From: Nannocystis punicea | GTDB lineage: Bacteria; Myxococcota_A; Polyangia; Nannocystales; Nannocystaceae | DNA: 64,000 bases | Direction: 5' to 3' | Assembly: GCF_026965555.1 (NCBI RefSeq) | Contig: NZ_CP114040.1 | Location: forward strand, 9,956,001-10,020,000 | Shown: piece by piece, positions 8,545-17,386 of the stretch | How positions within the stretch are numbered: position 1 is the stretch's first letter | Layout: every line of letters begins with the position of its first letter | Notes under the pieces: generated by a model | Told to the model about the DNA's origin: nothing | The model's input: the letters and a program-made list of their open reading frames with translations, nothing else | Database searches by the model: none | Translations under genes and position numbers: made by a program

Positions 8545-9030
8545 CACCTGTCCCCGAAGTCATCCCGCGCGTGGCCCAGCGACCCCGCAGCCGCGGCACC
8601 GGGCCGTCACCTCCCCAGACAGCGACCCGTCCGCGCTTGCATCGCCGCGCGAGGCAGCGCCCGCCGTCCAGATCACCGCGCGGCGGCGATACGCATCACC
8701 TGTCCTCACGGACATCCGCAGCTCGCCGCACGGATGCCCGCTCACCTGTCCTCGCGGACATCCTCGTCATGACCCGCCGGCCCCGCGCGGGCGCAACGCC
8801 GCCGCCTCGTCGCTGTGCCGCCACGATCTCGTCACCTGTCCTTGCGGACATCCGCGTCATGCCCCGCCAACCCCGCGCCAGCCCGACGCCGTGCGACCTC
8901 GCGCCGCCACCACCGCTCAACCTGTCCTCGCGGACATCCGCGTCATGACCCGCCGACCCGCGCAGGCCCGACGCCCTGCGACCTCGCGCCGCCACCACCG
9001 CCTCACCTGTCCTCGCGGACACCCGCGCCG
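8545..9030. repeat. Array of about 86-bp repeats derived from the murE 3' end
   Basis: The 712-base gap 8291-9002 has no gene. The block CACCTGTCC + loop + GGACA starts at 8545, 8697, 8743, 8833, 8919 and 9004, with spacings of 90, 86 and 85 for the last four. Each hairpin is followed by a similar Arg/Pro-codon stretch. The copy at 9004 is the last coding part of murE, so the upstream copies look like tandem duplicates of that gene's 3' end. Bases 8291-8540 show nothing recognisable. Confidence 0.8.
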
Positions 9031-10532
9031 TGCCCCGCGGGCCCGCGCAGGCGCAGCGCCGCGGCGGCCTCCTCGCGATCGTCGAAGTGGAGCTTGGCCG
9101 TCCCGACGATCTGGTAGTCCTCGTGGCCCTTGCCGGCGATCACCACCACGTCGTCGGCGACGGCCTCGGCGACCGCGCGGGCGATCGCAGTCCTGCGGTC
9201 GACCAGCGGCACCACCCGGTCGCGGCGGTCCGGCGGCACCCCGGCGAGCATCTGCGCCACGATCGCCTCCGGGTCCTCCGTCCGCGGGTTGTCGGACGTG
9301 GCGTAGAAGCGGTCGGCCAGGGTGGCCGCGAACTCGCCCATCGGCGCGCGCTTGCTCGGGTCGCGGTCGCCCCCGCAGCCGAGCACCACGAACAGGCGGC
9401 CGCTGCAGGCGCGACGCACCGCTTGCAGCGCCCGCGCCACCGCGTCGGGCGTGTGCGCGTAGTCGACCAGCACCACCGGCCCCTCGACGCCCTGGACGGT
9501 GACCCGCTCGAGCCGCCCCGGCGCCCCCCGGCAGCTCGCCAGCGCCGCGCCGATCCCCTCCAGCGAGAGGCCCAGGCCCACCCCCAGGCCGATCGCCACC
9601 AGCAGGTTGTCGAGGTTGAACGCGCCGACCAGCGGCGAGCGCAGCGCCAGCGGCCCCGCCGGCGTGTCCACGTGCGCCCTGAGCCCTGTCTTTTCGGACA
9701 TGACCGAAGAGGCGACGATCTCCGCCCCCGGCGCTCCGCCGCGCGACGCTCGCCACGCCTGCGCCCCCGCCGGCGCCGCGGCCAGGAATTGCCGCGCCGC
9801 CGGCTGGTCGTCGACCGCCGCCACCACCACCCCGCCGGGCCGCAGGTGCGCCGCCGGCAGCAGGCACTTGGCCGCCAGGTAGTCGGCCATCGTCGCGTGG
9901 AAGTCGAGGTGGTCCTGAGAGAAGCTGGTCAGCCCGGCCGCGTCGTAGCGCAGCGGCCGGACCCGCCCCTGGGCCAGCGCGTGCGACGACACCTCCATCA
10001 CCGCGTCGGTGGCCCCGCGCCCGCGCGCCCGCGCCAGCAGCTCCTGCAGCTCGAGCGGGAACGGCGTGGTGAAGGCGGCCTGCTCCTCGCGGTCGGCGAC
10101 CCAGTTGCCGGTGGTGCCGATGCGCGCGTGCCTTCTTCCGGCCGCCGCCAGCATCGCCGCGACCAGGAAGGTCACGGTCGTCTTGCCGTTGGTACCTGTC
10201 ACTCCGGCCAGGCGCAGGTGTTCGCCGGGCTCGCCGAAGGCGCGCGCGCACAGCCGCGGCAGCGCCTCGGCGATCGCCGGCAGCTCGACCCGCGGCTCCG
10301 GCCCCGCCAGCCGCCCGCGCTCGACGATCGCCAGCGCCGCCCCTGCCGCCAGGGCCGCCGGCACGAACGCGTGCCCGTCGTGCGCCAGCCCCGGCACCGC
10401 CACGAACGCCGCCCCCGGGACCACCCGCCGCGAGTCGACGACCAGCCGCGTGACCGCCGTCTCCGGCCCGCACCCGTGGTAACTCGCGTCTTCGCCGGCG
10501 AGCAAGGCGCCGAGCCGCAGCGTGTCGGACAT
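9003..10532 (-). CDS. murE: UDP-MurNAc-L-Ala-D-Glu:meso-DAP ligase
   Basis: This 509-residue Mur ligase adds meso-diaminopimelate to the peptidoglycan precursor in the cytoplasm. It has the ATP loop GVTGTNGKTTV, the middle-domain segment MEVSSHALAQGRV, SFSQDHLDFH, and TSDNPRTEDP, whose DNPR motif marks meso-DAP specificity. Start ATG at 10532 is followed by MSDTLRLG; upstream frame is open but not gene-like. A hairpin element (9687-9700) is translated inside as SVMSEKTGL. The last residues (GHGAGVREDR) are encoded by one copy of the downstream array, so the C-terminus has been remodelled by it. murE stands apart from the other division genes here. Confidence 0.96.
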   Translation of the reverse strand: MSDTLRLGALLAGEDASYHGCGPETAVTRLVVDSRRVVPGAAFVAVPGLAHDGHAFVPAALAAGAALAIVERGRLAGPEPRVELPAIAEALPRLCARAFGEPGEHLRLAGVTGTNGKTTVTFLVAAMLAAAGRRHARIGTTGNWVADREEQAAFTTPFPLELQELLARARGRGATDAVMEVSSHALAQGRVRPLRYDAAGLTSFSQDHLDFHATMADYLAAKCLLPAAHLRPGGVVVAAVDDQPAARQFLAAAPAGAQAWRASRGGAPGAEIVASSVMSEKTGLRAHVDTPAGPLALRSPLVGAFNLDNLLVAIGLGVGLGLSLEGIGAALASCRGAPGRLERVTVQGVEGPVVLVDYAHTPDAVARALQAVRRACSGRLFVVLGCGGDRDPSKRAPMGEFAATLADRFYATSDNPRTEDPEAIVAQMLAGVPPDRRDRVVPLVDRRTAIARAVAEAVADDVVVIAGKGHEDYQIVGTAKLHFDDREEAAAALRLRGPAGHGAGVREDR

Positions 10533-11237
10533 CGCCGGCAGGCTAGCGCAGCCGCGCCCGCCCGGGAAGCACCGGGCGCGACCTCGTCCGGCCGCTCGCC
10601 GCGCGGCCTCCCTCGCCCGCATCACCCGAGACCTGCACCTCGCGCGTCGCCTCGCGCCGCCGACGCGACATGTCCCTCGGGCCAGCCTCGCCTCTCGACC
10701 CGGCGCGGCGCGGCCGAAGAGCAGCATGTCCTCGCGGGCAGGTGATCGCGGCGCGCCTGCATCCTCGGGCGTCGCCCGCCCAGAGCGCCGCCGCTCTCGG
10801 CGGTAGATCGACGTGTCCTCGAGGTCATGCGGCCTGTACCACTCGCCAGCCCGCCCGCCTCGCTCACGGCGCGAGCCCCCTGAAGACGAATACCCGCAGC
10901 CCCGCCCGCCTCCCCGAAAGACACATCCCTCTCACCTGCCGCTGCGCGTGTGGACCAGGCGATCGCAGGTTGGACGCCGCATTCACCCACGCGCCGAAGG
11001 ACATGCCCCGAAGGATGTCCTCCTTCGCGCCCCCTCTCACCTGCCGCTGCGTGTGGACCAGGCGGCCGCAGGTTGGACGCCGCATCACCCACGCGCCGAA
11101 AGACATGTCCCGAAAGACATCTCGCTCCGCGCCCCGTCTCACCCGCCTCTTGATCAGGCGCCCGATCCGCAGCTCGAGGAACACGCCCCATGCCTCAAAG
11201 GACATGCCCCTACGAACATGTCCCGCAGGACACCCCG
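10533..11237. repeat. Array of about 102-bp repeats copied from the 3' end of the next gene
   Basis: The block beginning TCTCACC starts at 10930, 11035, 11137 and 11238 (spacings 105, 102, 101). The 11238 copy contains the stop and last codons (NLRIGRLVKTPSGG) of the gene at 11240-12265. The three upstream copies are diverged versions of that gene end, each joined to CATGTCC/GGACAT hairpins (for example 11104-11120 and 11216-11232). Bases 10533-10900 hold further hairpin arms but no gene I can support. Confidence 0.85.
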
Positions 11238-11239
11238 TC

Positions 11240-12265
11240 TCACCCGCCGCTGGGCGTCTTGACCAGGCGACCGATCCGCAGGTTGGGGATGAACGCCTCG
11301 GTCAGGGCCGCCGGCGACTGGATCTTGCCGCGCACAGTGTCTTCCAGCCGGCGCGGCGGCTCGGTCGGGGCCGGCGGCGGCGGCAGGGTGTCTTCGGCCG
11401 GCAGCGCGGCGAGCAGCGGCGGCGGCGGCATCAGCAGCTGGGCCGCGGGCATCGGCGGCGGCGGCGGCAGGTCGGTATAGGCGCCGTACTCTTCGTCCTC
11501 CAGCTCGACCTCGAGCTCGCCGAGCTCGCCCGAGATCGAGATCGGCGGCAGGCGGCTCGCCGGCGGCGTCGTGGCCGGCAACGAGCCGAGCTCGCCCGAG
11601 ATCGCGATCGACGGCGGCCGGGTCGCCGGCGGCGTCGTGGCGGGCTGCGGGCTGAGCTCGGCCAGGCGGGCCTGCAGCTCGGGCCGGCGCACGGGCGGCT
11701 CGGTGTAGCCGATCGACGAGCCTGGCGGTCGCGGGTAGATGCCGGACTGGGCCGCGACGTCGAGCTCGCCGCGCAGCGCGGTCAGGTCGAGGCGGTCGAG
11801 CCACGTGCGGTCGACCAGGTAGCGGCCGTCGACCGGCACCAGAGTCAGCGAGCCGCGCGTGATGCTGTGGAGCAGCTTGCCGCCGGCGTGGTGACGCAGG
11901 CGACGGCCGAGCTCGGCGACCGCCTCGTCGTCGTCGTCGAGGGCGCGCGTCAGCGCCGACAGCACCAGGCCCAGCACCTCGCGGGCGCGGTCGAATTCCG
12001 CCTGGACCGTCGCCGGCCCCGCGCTCGCGGGGCTCGCCGGCGGCGCTGCGGGCGACGGCCCGTGCTGCGTCGCCCGCAGCCGCTGCGCGAGACCGGCCGC
12101 CACCTGCAGCTTCTTGTTCAGCTGTCGCGCCAGCTGAGCCCAGTGGTCGCGCTCGTGCTGGCCGGTCGCGACCGCCCCCTCGAGCTCCGCCACCCGCGCC
12201 TCGAGAAGCTGGATCTGCAGGACCTTCGCGTCGTAGCGCTGCCAGATATCACCGGAGTCCGTCAT
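11240..12265 (-). CDS. Coiled-coil, proline-rich protein of unknown function
   Basis: The 341-residue protein begins with a heptad-like helix (QIQLLEARVAELEGAVATG... LNKKLQVAAGLAQRLRA). A central helical domain follows (residues 90-170), then a Pro-rich acidic tail with two related segments ending ISGELG and a run PPPPPMP. No signal peptide or membrane helix is evident, so it is probably cytoplasmic. The ATG at 12265 (MTDSGDIW) is preferred over one 15 codons upstream. Its last codons are the template of the 102-bp array. No family recognised. Confidence 0.7.
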   Translation of the reverse strand: MTDSGDIWQRYDAKVLQIQLLEARVAELEGAVATGQHERDHWAQLARQLNKKLQVAAGLAQRLRATQHGPSPAAPPASPASAGPATVQAEFDRAREVLGLVLSALTRALDDDDEAVAELGRRLRHHAGGKLLHSITRGSLTLVPVDGRYLVDRTWLDRLDLTALRGELDVAAQSGIYPRPPGSSIGYTEPPVRRPELQARLAELSPQPATTPPATRPPSIAISGELGSLPATTPPASRLPPISISGELGELEVELEDEEYGAYTDLPPPPPMPAAQLLMPPPPLLAALPAEDTLPPPPAPTEPPRRLEDTVRGKIQSPAALTEAFIPNLRIGRLVKTPSGG

Positions 12266-12332
12266 CGGCGGGTCCCAAGCATAGACGGGAATGCCAGGCG
12301 AAGCGAACATCGGCCGCGGGCGGGTGCGGCTC

Positions 12333-12671
12333 TCAGTTCAGCACGATGCGGGTCAGCGTGAGCCCGCGCCGCGCTCCATGAGCGACTGCGACGGCGAACA
12401 CATGTCCGCCGGGCTTCCAGGTCTCCTCTCGCAGCGGCACGACCTGCGCGATGTACGTGCCGGGAAGACGGCCAGGCATCACGCCCGCGATCCGCACCGG
12501 CACCCCGCCCACCCCGACGATCATCGCGTCGACGCGGATGTCGGCGATGTCGACGTCGGTGATCGGCATCCCATCCTCGTCGCTGACCGCCAGCGCGATG
12601 CTGGCCGGATCGCGGTTGCCCGCGGCCGCGATCGTGCGCTCCGCGATCGCCTCGAGGATGAGCCGCGTCAT
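12333..12671 (-). CDS. Small protein of unknown function
   Basis: 112 residues; starts MTRLILEAIAERT, then a Val/Ile-rich region with alternating hydrophobics (VDIADIRVDAMIVGVGGVPVRI is the core) suggesting a beta-sandwich, and ends RGLTLTRIVLN. It lies 67 bases upstream of the coiled-coil gene on the same strand and may share its transcript. No family recognised. Confidence 0.6.
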   Translation of the reverse strand: MTRLILEAIAERTIAAAGNRDPASIALAVSDEDGMPITDVDIADIRVDAMIVGVGGVPVRIAGVMPGRLPGTYIAQVVPLREETWKPGGHVFAVAVAHGARRGLTLTRIVLN

Positions 12672-12795
12672 GCCGGCAACATGTGTGATCTCGGTCGCTG
12701 CGCCAGCTTACGCCGGCCCACTTCCCCGGGCGCGCTCGGCGCCGCTCCCGGAGCGGCCCCTCCCGCTCACCTGTCTCGAGCGCAAGGGGCCCGGC

Positions 12796-13590
12796 TTACG
12801 CCCCCTCGGGGGTGGTCTCGGCGGTGGCCGGGGCCAGGCGTCGCGCCAGCGCCGGCAGGCGGCGGTCGGGCACCGCCGAGAACAGGTGGTGCAGGAAGTG
12901 GAAGCGGACCCCGAGGTAGTTCTCGCGGCCGACCACCGCGATCCACAGCCACCGCAGCGGACGGGGGAGCTCGGGCGGATCGACATGTCCGTAGAGCCAT
13001 GGCTGATGGACCAGCCACGCGAACACCAGCCAGGCCAGCATGTTGCCGACGCGGACCACCAGGTTGTAGGCGATGAAGCCGCGCAGGCCGCCGATCCACA
13101 TCAGCGCCGACCAGATCGCCGCGTGCGTGAACATGTCCACGGCCAGGCGCGCGTCGAGGCCGCGGCGGCGCAGGTACCACCACGCCAGCAGCTCCGGCTG
13201 GACCAGGCACAGCAGCGCCGCCCGCAGCGGGCCGGGGTGCATCATCTCGCGGTCCGGGTCGGCCTCGCTGCCCTCCTCGCGGTGGTGCATCACGTGCAGC
13301 TCCTCGAGCTGCGGGCGCCCGAGATAGATCGGCGACACCACCACCAGCAGCGCCCGCGCCGGGTGCCAGCGCGACCCCACGCGCTGGTCCGAGTGCAGCG
13401 CCTCGTGCCAGCGGTTGAAGTAGCGCAGGAACAGCACCACCCCCAGCGGACCGAACAGCCAGCCCGGCAGCACCTCGGCGACGAACGCGAAGTAGCTGGC
13501 GTGGAAGGCCAGCGACCACGCCAGCATCCCGTCGTCGTAGCGCGTGCGCGGGTCGCCGGGGAACAGGGCATGGACCTCTCGCCGCGTCAT
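12796..13590 (-). CDS. Membrane fatty-acid desaturase/hydroxylase family protein
   Basis: The 264-residue protein has the three His clusters of di-iron membrane desaturases: HEALHSD, HVMHH and HFLHH, with hydrophobic segments between them. It should introduce a double bond or hydroxyl into an acyl chain at the membrane; the substrate cannot be told from sequence. Start is placed at the ATG at 13590 (MTRREVHALF); the frame remains open to 13845 without a better start. A CATGTCC palindrome is translated near the third His box (YGHVDPPE). Confidence 0.88.
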   Translation of the reverse strand: MTRREVHALFPGDPRTRYDDGMLAWSLAFHASYFAFVAEVLPGWLFGPLGVVLFLRYFNRWHEALHSDQRVGSRWHPARALLVVVSPIYLGRPQLEELHVMHHREEGSEADPDREMMHPGPLRAALLCLVQPELLAWWYLRRRGLDARLAVDMFTHAAIWSALMWIGGLRGFIAYNLVVRVGNMLAWLVFAWLVHQPWLYGHVDPPELPRPLRWLWIAVVGRENYLGVRFHFLHHLFSAVPDRRLPALARRLAPATAETTPEGA

Positions 13591-13999
13591 GCGGAGAGTG
13601 CGCGCGCCGAGGGTCCGGAGGTTGCCCGCCACAGCCCCCGTGATAGCGAGAACCGCCCCGCCTCGCAAAGCGCGCTCCGCGGCGACCTCCCCGGCGGCGG
13701 CCAGGCGAACGCAGTTCACTCTCGCGACCGCGAACGATGCGAGTGCAACCGCGGCGCAGCCCCCCTTGACGGGCCTCACGGACGCCTGCGGTCGACTGTC
13801 CCCGGCGCCTCGGGCCGCGGCATCAGGCCGATCGGACAGGCGCACCGCGGCGGGCTTCGGGCGTCGGCCGAGACGTGCGCGGCCGCCGAGCTCGACTGTC
13901 TCGCGGTCAGCGGGCGCGACGGGCGAGCGGACGAGCGCGCAGCACCGAAGGACATGTCCGAACGGACATGTCCTACGATTTCACCGCGACCTCGGGGCC
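13591..13999. other. Intergenic region with a doubled GGACATGTCC palindrome
   Basis: No gene can be supported. The 10-bp palindrome GGACATGTCC occurs twice (13950-13959 and 13964-13973) with four bases between, just downstream of the protease gene. It may form a hairpin terminator for that minus-strand transcript. Confidence 0.6.
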
Positions 14000-15403
14000 T
14001 CAGTTCGGCTTCTTGACGTAGAACTTGTAGGTCCCGCTGCCGCTGTACGACTGGACCAGCCACGCGTAGTAGCCGGCGGTGCCGTTGTACTTGACGGTCT
14101 CGTTGGTCGACGCGGTCTCGGCCTTGGCGACCGTCGCCCACGCGCTGCCGTTCCACTTGTACAGGTACAGGTCGAAGTCGGTGCCCGCCGGGCCGACCAG
14201 GTAGCCCTCGTGCGCGCCGGAGCCGACGCTCTGGTAGTAGCTGCCGTTCGGGTGCTGGTCGGCGTCGCCGGCCCCCGAGAGAGTGCCGCCGTACTCGGTG
14301 CAGCCGGTGCACGGCGCGTTGTTCGGCGGCGGGTCGGTCGGCGGCGGGTTACCGCCGCCCTGGTAGGGCGCGCCGCAGGTCTGGCTGTACGCGCCGCTCG
14401 GGGCGCCCGCGTTGCAGCCGCCCGTCCACGTGTCGTTCACGCTGCCCGGGTTGGTCTGGAAGTTGTAGCAGCCGGCGCCCGGGTTCCACGTGCCGTCGGC
14501 GTTGTGGCACGGGGTGATGTCGAGCGCGGTCTGCTGCTCGAACCACGCCATGCCCTTGTGCATCATCGAGTACATGCCGCCGGTGCCGCACGCCCCGCCG
14601 TACGAGGTGATGCCGAACACGCGCCATGTCCCATCGGCCAGCTTGATGAACGCCGGGCCGCCGGAGTCGCCCTGACAGGTGTCCTTGCCGTTGCCGCCGA
14701 TCGAGATCTCGTCGCCGTCGAAGCCGTTGATCGTCGTCGTCACCTGGCGCTTGATGCCGTAGGGCCCGTTGTCCGCGTTGCCGAAGCCGACCAGCGTGAC
14801 CTGCTTGCCCGGCTGCAGGTTGCTCGTCTCGCAGCCCATCAGGATCGGGACGATCGGCACGTCGTTGACCGGCGTCGACAGCTTGCACACCGCGAAGTCG
14901 TTGCCGCTGCCGGGCTGGCCGCCCGGGTAGACCTTGCACCACTGCGGCGTGACCGTCTTGGCCGGCGCCGCGTAGTTCTCGCCCAAGTAGATCTTGCTGT
15001 AGCTGGCGCCGCAGTGGGCCGCGTAGATGACCACCTGCGGGTGGACCAGGGTGCCCGAGCAAGCGCCGCCGAGCTCGACCGTGGAGGCCCAGCCGCACGC
15101 CGGCACCGTCGTGCCGCCGTAGATCGCGTCGCCCTCGTCCTCCTCCGCGGCCGTGAACTCGTCGCTGGCCTCGTCGTCGCGCGGCGGCGCGGGCGGCGGG
15201 TCGGCCACGCCGGCGAACAGATCCTCGTGGCTGATGATCGTCGGCTGGCCGGCGTCGGTGATGTCGGCCTTGGCCGACGCGACGTCCACTGCGTCGAGCT
15301 CCGCGTCGGTCTCGATGTCCGGGTCGCAGGCGCCCGCGACCAGCGCGAGCAGCGAGAGCGGCGTGAACAGAACAATCTTCCCCTGCAGGGATTGATGCGT
15401 CAT
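14000..15403 (-). CDS. Trypsin-like serine protease lipoprotein with C-terminal PPC-like domain
   Basis: The 467-residue protein starts with a lipoprotein signal (LLALVAGAC). An acidic propeptide then leads to IYGGTTVPACG, the expected activation site of an S1 protease. Catalytic residues are visible: His130 in YAAHCG, Asp169 in GNDFAV and Ser247 in CQGDSGGP. A Cys-rich linker (300-350) and a Pro-rich hinge precede a C-terminal beta domain (DFDLYLYKWNGSAWATVA) of the pre-peptidase C-terminal type. AAGGA lies nine bases before the ATG. Likely a surface-attached or released digestive protease. Confidence 0.93.
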   Translation of the reverse strand: MTHQSLQGKIVLFTPLSLLALVAGACDPDIETDAELDAVDVASAKADITDAGQPTIISHEDLFAGVADPPPAPPRDDEASDEFTAAEEDEGDAIYGGTTVPACGWASTVELGGACSGTLVHPQVVIYAAHCGASYSKIYLGENYAAPAKTVTPQWCKVYPGGQPGSGNDFAVCKLSTPVNDVPIVPILMGCETSNLQPGKQVTLVGFGNADNGPYGIKRQVTTTINGFDGDEISIGGNGKDTCQGDSGGPAFIKLADGTWRVFGITSYGGACGTGGMYSMMHKGMAWFEQQTALDITPCHNADGTWNPGAGCYNFQTNPGSVNDTWTGGCNAGAPSGAYSQTCGAPYQGGGNPPPTDPPPNNAPCTGCTEYGGTLSGAGDADQHPNGSYYQSVGSGAHEGYLVGPAGTDFDLYLYKWNGSAWATVAKAETASTNETVKYNGTAGYYAWLVQSYSGSGTYKFYVKKPN

Positions 15404-15860
15404 GGCGAGCGTCCTTGTCGATGATCGGTCGATGCGGCGCGCGGCCGCAGGGCCGGGGCCTCACGCGCCCGGGCGGGCCAGGATCGGGCGGACCAGCATT
15501 GGTCTTGCCATTGACGTCGATCCTCGCCCCCACCGCATTCGGCAGGCGCGAGTCGGTCGAATCGTACGTCGCGGCGCGGGCACTCGAATCCTAGCTCATC
15601 CCTTCGCTATCGCGATTGGCCGCGAGACGTCAAGCACCAAAGACGCGCGAAGACCATTTTCCCCCTCTCCCGCATGTTCCGCACTCTCCGCATTTCCCGC
15701 AGCCGCAGCTCCCGCGCGTTCCCGGGCCCGGAGCCCCCACGTGGGGGCCCGCGGGGCGCAATCCCGAGCCCCTCACGAATGATCGGTGTACGACCGAGGA
15801 CCTCGTCGTCGGTAATGCGCGGCGAGGACCGCATCGGGCGACCTCAGCCGACGCTTGCAG
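15404..15860. other. Intergenic region with a 16-bp perfect palindrome
   Basis: No gene is supported here. GCCCCCACGTGGGGGC at 15732-15747 is a perfect 16-bp palindrome with a central CACGTG, and could be an operator or a terminator stem. Upstream of the protease start the DNA is moderately AT-richer, consistent with its promoter, but I cannot fix -35/-10 boxes. Confidence 0.5.
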
Positions 15861-17045
15861 CTACACGAAGTGGATCGGGTGCGGCACCGGGGCCGCGAAC
15901 AAATAGCCCTTGTCGTTCGGCAGCTGCTGCGACAGCGGCGGCTGCGTGTGGCCGTGCTCGTCGACCGCGCGCGGCGTGATCGTGACGGCGCCCGGCGTCG
16001 CGTCGAGCTCGAGCTGCCACCACGTGCCTGCCACCGGCAAGTTGTCGCCGACGAGCCGCGCCGCGCGGGTGAACGTGCCGCCGCCGTCGAGGCTGATGTC
16101 GACGCGGTCGATCGCGCCGAACGGCGACCACGCCAGGCCGTGGATCGTCCGCCGTCCGGCCGGCAGCAGCGCGGGCCACGGCAGACACACGGCGCTCTTG
16201 ACCACGCCCGTCGTCAACACCGGCGGCGGCTTGGGATAGTCGGCGCCGAGGAACACGTACTCCTCGGTGTTCATCTCGACCGCCGGCTCCTGGGCCGAGA
16301 CCTCGAGCGCGCCGACCCACTTCACGCTCGCCGCCCCGATCCACCCCGGGACCACCACGCGCGCCGGGAACCCGTGGTCCATCGGCAGCGCCTCGCCGTT
16401 CATGCGATGGGCGAGGATCGTGTCGCCCGTCATCGCCTTCGCCAGCGGCATCGGCCGCGCGTAGCCCTCACCGTCGAGGCTGACGGGCATCACCCAGGCC
16501 GCGCCGCCGCGCAGGCCCGCCAGACCCAGCAATGTCGCCAGCGGCACCCCGGTCCACTTCGCCACGCCGTAGGCCCCGTCACGCCACGGATCGCCCTCCA
16601 CCGCAGCGCCCAGCAATTCTTTAAAAAAGGCGCGGCCGTTGCCCGCGCATTCGAGGTAGCGCGTGATCGTCACCGACGGCAAAGTGACGAGCTGATCGTA
16701 CGTCACGCTCACGGGCCGCTCGACGCCGTCGCCGTGGATCTCCAGCCGCCAGTCCGCCGCCGACAGCCGCGGCGTCGGCCCGTGGTTGCGCACGTAGAAC
16801 CGATCGATGGGCGTGACGAGCTGCCCGACCGGCAGGCCCTCGAGCCGCGTCTCTGCGTTGTGCGTCCCGTGGCGGATGAACCACTCGTCCGGCAGCGCCT
16901 TGACGAGCTCCGCGCCGCCGCCCCCGCGCGCCTGCCCGCCCGGCGCTCTCGCGGTGCACGCGAGCGCGGCAGTGAGCCCGCTGCCGCTCGCGAGCGCGAG
17001 GAATTGCCGGCGCGAGGAGGGGTGGATGCGCACGTCCGAAACCAT
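15861..17045 (-). CDS. Tat-exported molybdopterin oxidoreductase, sulfite oxidase family
   Basis: The 394-residue protein has a twin-Arg signal (SRRQFLALASG) and so should be folded in the cytoplasm and exported. The molybdopterin domain contains LECAGNGR, whose Cys133 is the expected Mo ligand, followed by GVPLATLL and the HGFPARVVVPGWIGAASVKW segment. The C-terminal immunoglobulin-like dimerisation domain (from about 270) has VDISLDGGGTF. Family members oxidise sulfite or related substrates in the periplasm. No cytochrome partner is adjacent. Start ATG at 17045. Confidence 0.92.
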   Translation of the reverse strand: MVSDVRIHPSSRRQFLALASGSGLTAALACTARAPGGQARGGGGAELVKALPDEWFIRHGTHNAETRLEGLPVGQLVTPIDRFYVRNHGPTPRLSAADWRLEIHGDGVERPVSVTYDQLVTLPSVTITRYLECAGNGRAFFKELLGAAVEGDPWRDGAYGVAKWTGVPLATLLGLAGLRGGAAWVMPVSLDGEGYARPMPLAKAMTGDTILAHRMNGEALPMDHGFPARVVVPGWIGAASVKWVGALEVSAQEPAVEMNTEEYVFLGADYPKPPPVLTTGVVKSAVCLPWPALLPAGRRTIHGLAWSPFGAIDRVDISLDGGGTFTRAARLVGDNLPVAGTWWQLELDATPGAVTITPRAVDEHGHTQPPLSQQLPNDKGYLFAAPVPHPIHFV

Positions 17046-17386
17046 TGGACCGATGCCCGCCTTCTGCCAGCCGCCCGCGCCGCCGAGCCGCGCTCCGCCG
17101 CGAACGCCCGCGCATCCCGCGAACGCGCGAACCTCGAGTGCCTTCGCCGCGCTGTGCGCCGCCCGAAAGCGCCACGCCGGCGAGCATGAGCTCGCCGGCG
17201 CCCGCCCCCGGCCCCGAAGCCCCGAGGCGCGCCCACGCGCCGCGACGCCCGGCGACTGCTACAGCGAGTCGCTTCGGCCACGTCTTTTTCTACGATATCC
17301 ATCGAGACATGTTTGAACAGTCATGTTCATGAGCACGCGGTCGATCGCTCATGTGTTTTACGACATGCCCGTGCGGACATATCACT
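17046..17386. other. Intergenic region with CATG hairpins
   Basis: No gene is supported. Two imperfect palindromes of the dispersed family, 17308-17325 and 17363-17380, lie between the oxidoreductase operon end (stop at 17387) and the molybdopterin gene; they may terminate the minus-strand operon upstream. Confidence 0.5.

Noticed and set aside
8384..9502. A 372-residue plus-strand frame opposite the murE 3' region
   Set aside because: It is antisense to murE and to the hairpin array, Arg/Pro-rich throughout. The murE strand encodes a clear enzyme.
10622..11191. A 189-residue minus-strand frame in the 11-kb array
   Set aside because: It is translation of the repeat units (SGHVxRRVG phrases) with no start signal and is explained by gene-end duplication.
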